Positions 62,895 to 64,000 of a DNA stretch of 64,000 nt are shown in pieces. The translations under genes were made by a program, and so were the position numbers. Source of the DNA: Corticium candelabrum (taxonomy: Eukaryota > Porifera > Homoscleromorpha > Homosclerophorida > Plakinidae); the NCBI RefSeq assembly GCF_963422355.1, contig NC_085088.1, forward strand, positions 1,879,501-1,943,500. Reading direction: 5' to 3'. Under the pieces are notes generated by a model. The model was not told the DNA's origin. It searched no databases and saw only the letters and a list, made by a program, of their open reading frames with translations. Each line of letters begins with the position of its first letter. Position 1 is the first letter of the stretch.

Positions 62895-63132
62895 ACTCAA
62901 GCCTTCATTGTATTTGTTAATGATATATGAAATGCAACTACTACACTATGACAGCTGATCTTGTAGCATATGCGATACAGTTCCTTTTAATAAATTTCAA
63001 AATCAATTATACAATTTTAATTAATTGCTACACACCCATATTAGGTGTTACGTTTACTACAACAGTTATAAAAATCATCACCTTCAATAAACGATCCTGT
63101 CGCAAGAAGTAACAACAACGCCACAAATGTTG
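57796..63132 (-). CDS. Single-pass receptor with Ig and two TSP1 domains (5' exon not found)
   Basis: Exon 63132-63082 encodes a hydrophobic signal-peptide core (TFVALLLLLATGSFIE). It joins in phase 1 to exon 62053-61463: an Ig-like domain (GEKLVLDCVAPKQELSVGKI ... CGIYFCIASDSRG) and two TSP1 repeats (DGDWSSWSQLCDCNQRPRTQ; DHWMEWSEWSECSDGNQFRT) with WxxW motifs. Exon 61401-61339 is a Pro/Ser stalk (PEEPQTSSKPPPSRQRKSSS). The last exon, 58325-57796, has the transmembrane helix (LVITVAVSSALVGLLLCVAI) with basic stop-transfer WRR, then an acidic 150-residue tail with NPFF (a possible endocytic NPF motif) and the end DTDNDVPPLDIF. All phases agree (1-1-1). Ig-TSP1-TM order recalls UNC5, but there is no ZU5 or death domain. 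The start codon exon lies upstream of 63132 and was not identified. Confidence 0.8.
58380..58548. repeat. (CAGA)n imperfect tetranucleotide array
   Basis: CAGACAGACAC.CTGACAGACAG-type repeats over about 165 bp, beginning 55 bp into the receptor intron. Confidence 0.92.
58648..58830. repeat. Repeat segment A (empty-site copy)
   Basis: It matches 60262-60410 plus 61053-61090: GACAGACACGACTTT, GAGACAAGGTGTAGA, CTTCTATCCTTA and AAATCAACTATTGATCTCCG. An inverted partial copy follows at about 58893-58940. It lacks the MITE found in the second copy. Confidence 0.8.
59026..59102. repeat. (TA)n microsatellite
   Basis: About 75 bp of TA, immediately before the first copy of the tandem unit described next. 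Confidence 0.96.
59106..60240 (+). repeat. Tandem duplication of a 560-580-bp microsatellite-bearing unit
   Basis: Unit 1 (59106-59686) and unit 2 (59687-60240) both begin AAAGCTCAAA(T/C)TGT, run into (GT)n, then GCCACGTCTTTTGTCC, TTTGCAACCGAAATCGGCAC, TTACGCACCGGGTCCCC-like sequence, CTACACGTTTTCTGCAGCAA and end CGAAGGACGGGCCATG. No coding capacity. They are flanked by TA-rich sequence at each junction, as if dispersed copies of one repeat family had inserted next to each other. Family not recognised. Confidence 0.88.
60411..61052 (-). mobile_element. MITE with TACCCCGTTTACACGAGCAC ends, copy 2, carrying a nested insertion
   Basis: The ends TACCCTTTTACACGAGCAC and (reverse complement) TACCCCGTTTACACGAGCAC match copy 1 at 29935-30399, in the opposite orientation. 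The internal match breaks at about 60680 and resumes at 60849. The extra sequence ends GGGGTCTGGCTACGCGAGAC, the terminus of the foldback family at 50838-51745. Confidence 0.87.
62160..62401. repeat. Compound (CA)n/(CACG)n microsatellite, about 240 bp
   Basis: Long CA runs with CACGTGCACACA-type variants, in the receptor's first intron, abutting the 3' end of a SINE. Confidence 0.97.
62405..62816 (-). mobile_element. tRNA-derived SINE, copy 2
   Basis: The minus-strand head GGTGCGATAGCTCAGTTGGT then TAGAG (A box), with the weaker B box GGTCACAAATTCAAGTCAC. The body shares CATAATTTCCTTAAGCAAGA and ACTCAGGAGTATAAA with copy 1. It is flanked by (CA)n arrays on both sides. Confidence 0.85.
62816..62893. 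repeat. (CA)n microsatellite
   Basis: About 78 bp of CA directly at the tRNA-like head of SINE copy 2. Confidence 0.97.
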
Positions 63133-63347
63133 CTAGGAGAAACACAAGAAGTCAATAAAACACCAAGCCAGACAAAGGGGCGTGTCACAAAGGCAAATCC
63201 GTTAGGGAAGCGAATGAGATGACATAGACAGCACAGCAGGAAGTTTTCTCGTCCGGACAAGAACACGAGAACACAGAGCACAAAGCAACCGAACGAAACG
63301 GCAAGCGCAAATCGACGTACGAACGTGAAAGTGAGAGTGAAAGACGG

Positions 63348-63599
63348 ATGGAGTTCCCGTGGCGAGATGCTACATCGTCGCGTGTCGTTGGTGAGCGAGA
63401 AACACTCACCGAGCCAATGGCAGTAGAAGAGATGACTCATTGGTTATGGGTAATGAGTAGACAGTCCGAGATGTTTTTCCTCGACTTCACTTCGTCACAC
63501 GCCGCGTCGTTCGTCGCTTGCAAACAAGTCGGTCTATTTCCCGACGGTTTGGATAACTATTTTAGCACTAATGTAGAGCTAAACAACAAGAAGGACTGA
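63348..63599 (+). CDS. Possible small protein of 83 aa
   Basis: An ATG in good context (CGGATGG) opens MEFPWRDATSSRVVGERETL and later MTHWLWVMSRQSEMFFLDFT, ending TGA at 63599. No recognised domain. It overlaps, on the opposite strand, the region where the receptor's first exon should be, and lies upstream of NGDN. It could be a real intronless gene, part of the NGDN 5' UTR, or chance. Confidence 0.25.
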   Translation: MEFPWRDATSSRVVGERETLTEPMAVEEMTHWLWVMSRQSEMFFLDFTSSHAASFVACKQVGLFPDGLDNYFSTNVELNNKKD

Positions 63600-63705
63600 C
63601 GGACGTCGTCGTCGTCTCACTCCCTGTTTACTTTTCTTTAACTGCGCATGCGTCACGGTTTAATCGTATAATGCAATCGCTTCTTGTAGAGCTGTGACTT
63701 ATTCG

Positions 63706-64000
63706 ATGAGTGCCAAAGTTTCTAAGGATATTCCTGTCTTTTTTGATTTGTTGGGAGAGCTTCAGTGCAAAGTAGGAAGACTAGAATGGATTTTTTTTGT
63801 TTTTTGGCTTTTTCAATTGAAAGTGTTGTTTGTCATAGATAGATGAAGCGACTAAGTTTATACGTGGAGTAGAAAGTCGTGTCCATAATGGAGAATTCAA
63901 CACTAGCAAGGTGTACCATGTGACCGGTCACGTGACTTTAATGCCCAAGATTAATTATCTTAACTTTTGTTTGTCATTTTATGTAGGGAATTAGTTTGTT
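63706..64000 (+). CDS. NGDN: Neuroguidin, 5' end (runs off the window)
   Basis: A Sas10/Utp3/C1D-family nucleolar protein of the small-subunit processome. Exon 1 (63706-63771) MSAKVSKDIPVFFDLLGELQ then CK; exon 2 (63839-63910) IDEATKFIRGVESRVHNGEF then NTSK; exon 3 from 63987 begins GISL. The layout DLP..VTLLKNLQEQ...V..LTQKVQAGAYPTEKGLSFL of human neuroguidin is followed, including the split before the GLSFL-type motif. All phases are 0. Only about 50 codons are visible, so other members of the Sas10/C1D family cannot be excluded. Confidence 0.75.

Overview
This is animal (metazoan) nuclear DNA. All recognisable genes are spliced, many with short introns, and include metazoan families such as ANKS6, ankycorbin/UACA, CDK10, KIF28, ACIN1, NDUFS3 and OSTC. 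The spacing is compact (often about 100 bp between divergent starts), and introns are full of (CA)n, (GACA)n and small inverted-repeat transposons. This fits a marine invertebrate, and my best guess is a sponge or another early-branching animal; the sequence alone does not fix the species. No prokaryotic, organellar or LTR-retroelement/viral sequence was recognised.

Layout, left to right: the 3' end of a coiled-coil gene (+, ends 655); ACIN1 (-, 792-4468); two tandem lysophospholipid acyltransferases of the LPCAT1/2 type (+, 4674-9128 and 9889-15545), each with a degraded LINE in an intron; a three-exon ciliary microtubule inner protein of the C20orf85/CIMIP1 family (-, 16074-16848); CCNDBP1 (+, 16941-18801); an ankycorbin/UACA-type ankyrin and coiled-coil protein (+, 19182-24526); CDK10 (-, 24859-27503); a KIF28-type kinesin-3 (+, 27590-37136); mitochondrial complex I NDUFS3 (-, 37797-38911); OSTC of the oligosaccharyltransferase (+, 39013-39465); a secreted beta-propeller plus helical-barrel protein without a name (+, 39889-43659); ANKS6 (+, 44968-56510, all 13 exons resolved with consistent phases, 866 aa); a single-pass receptor with one Ig and two TSP1 domains (-, 57796 to about 63132 or beyond); and the start of neuroguidin, NGDN (+, from 63706, running off the window).

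The genes do not form one pathway. Repeated head-to-head pairs (ACIN1/LPCAT-a, CIMIP1/CCNDBP1, CDK10/KIF28, NDUFS3/OSTC, probably receptor/NGDN) suggest shared bidirectional promoters. CIMIP1, ANKS6 and perhaps KIF28 point to cilia.

The most notable observations are: a transposon whose terminal repeat appears to supply the splice donor of the ankycorbin-like gene; a textbook AT-AC (U12-type) intron in the kinesin motor domain; the uncharacterised secreted propeller protein; uneven EF-hand decay between the two LPCAT paralogs; an empty-site comparison for one inverted-repeat element family; and a dispersed (GACA)n-linked repeat that keeps a protein-like motif. Exon boundaries were read by eye from GT/AG signals, reading phase and remembered family sequences, not by alignment.
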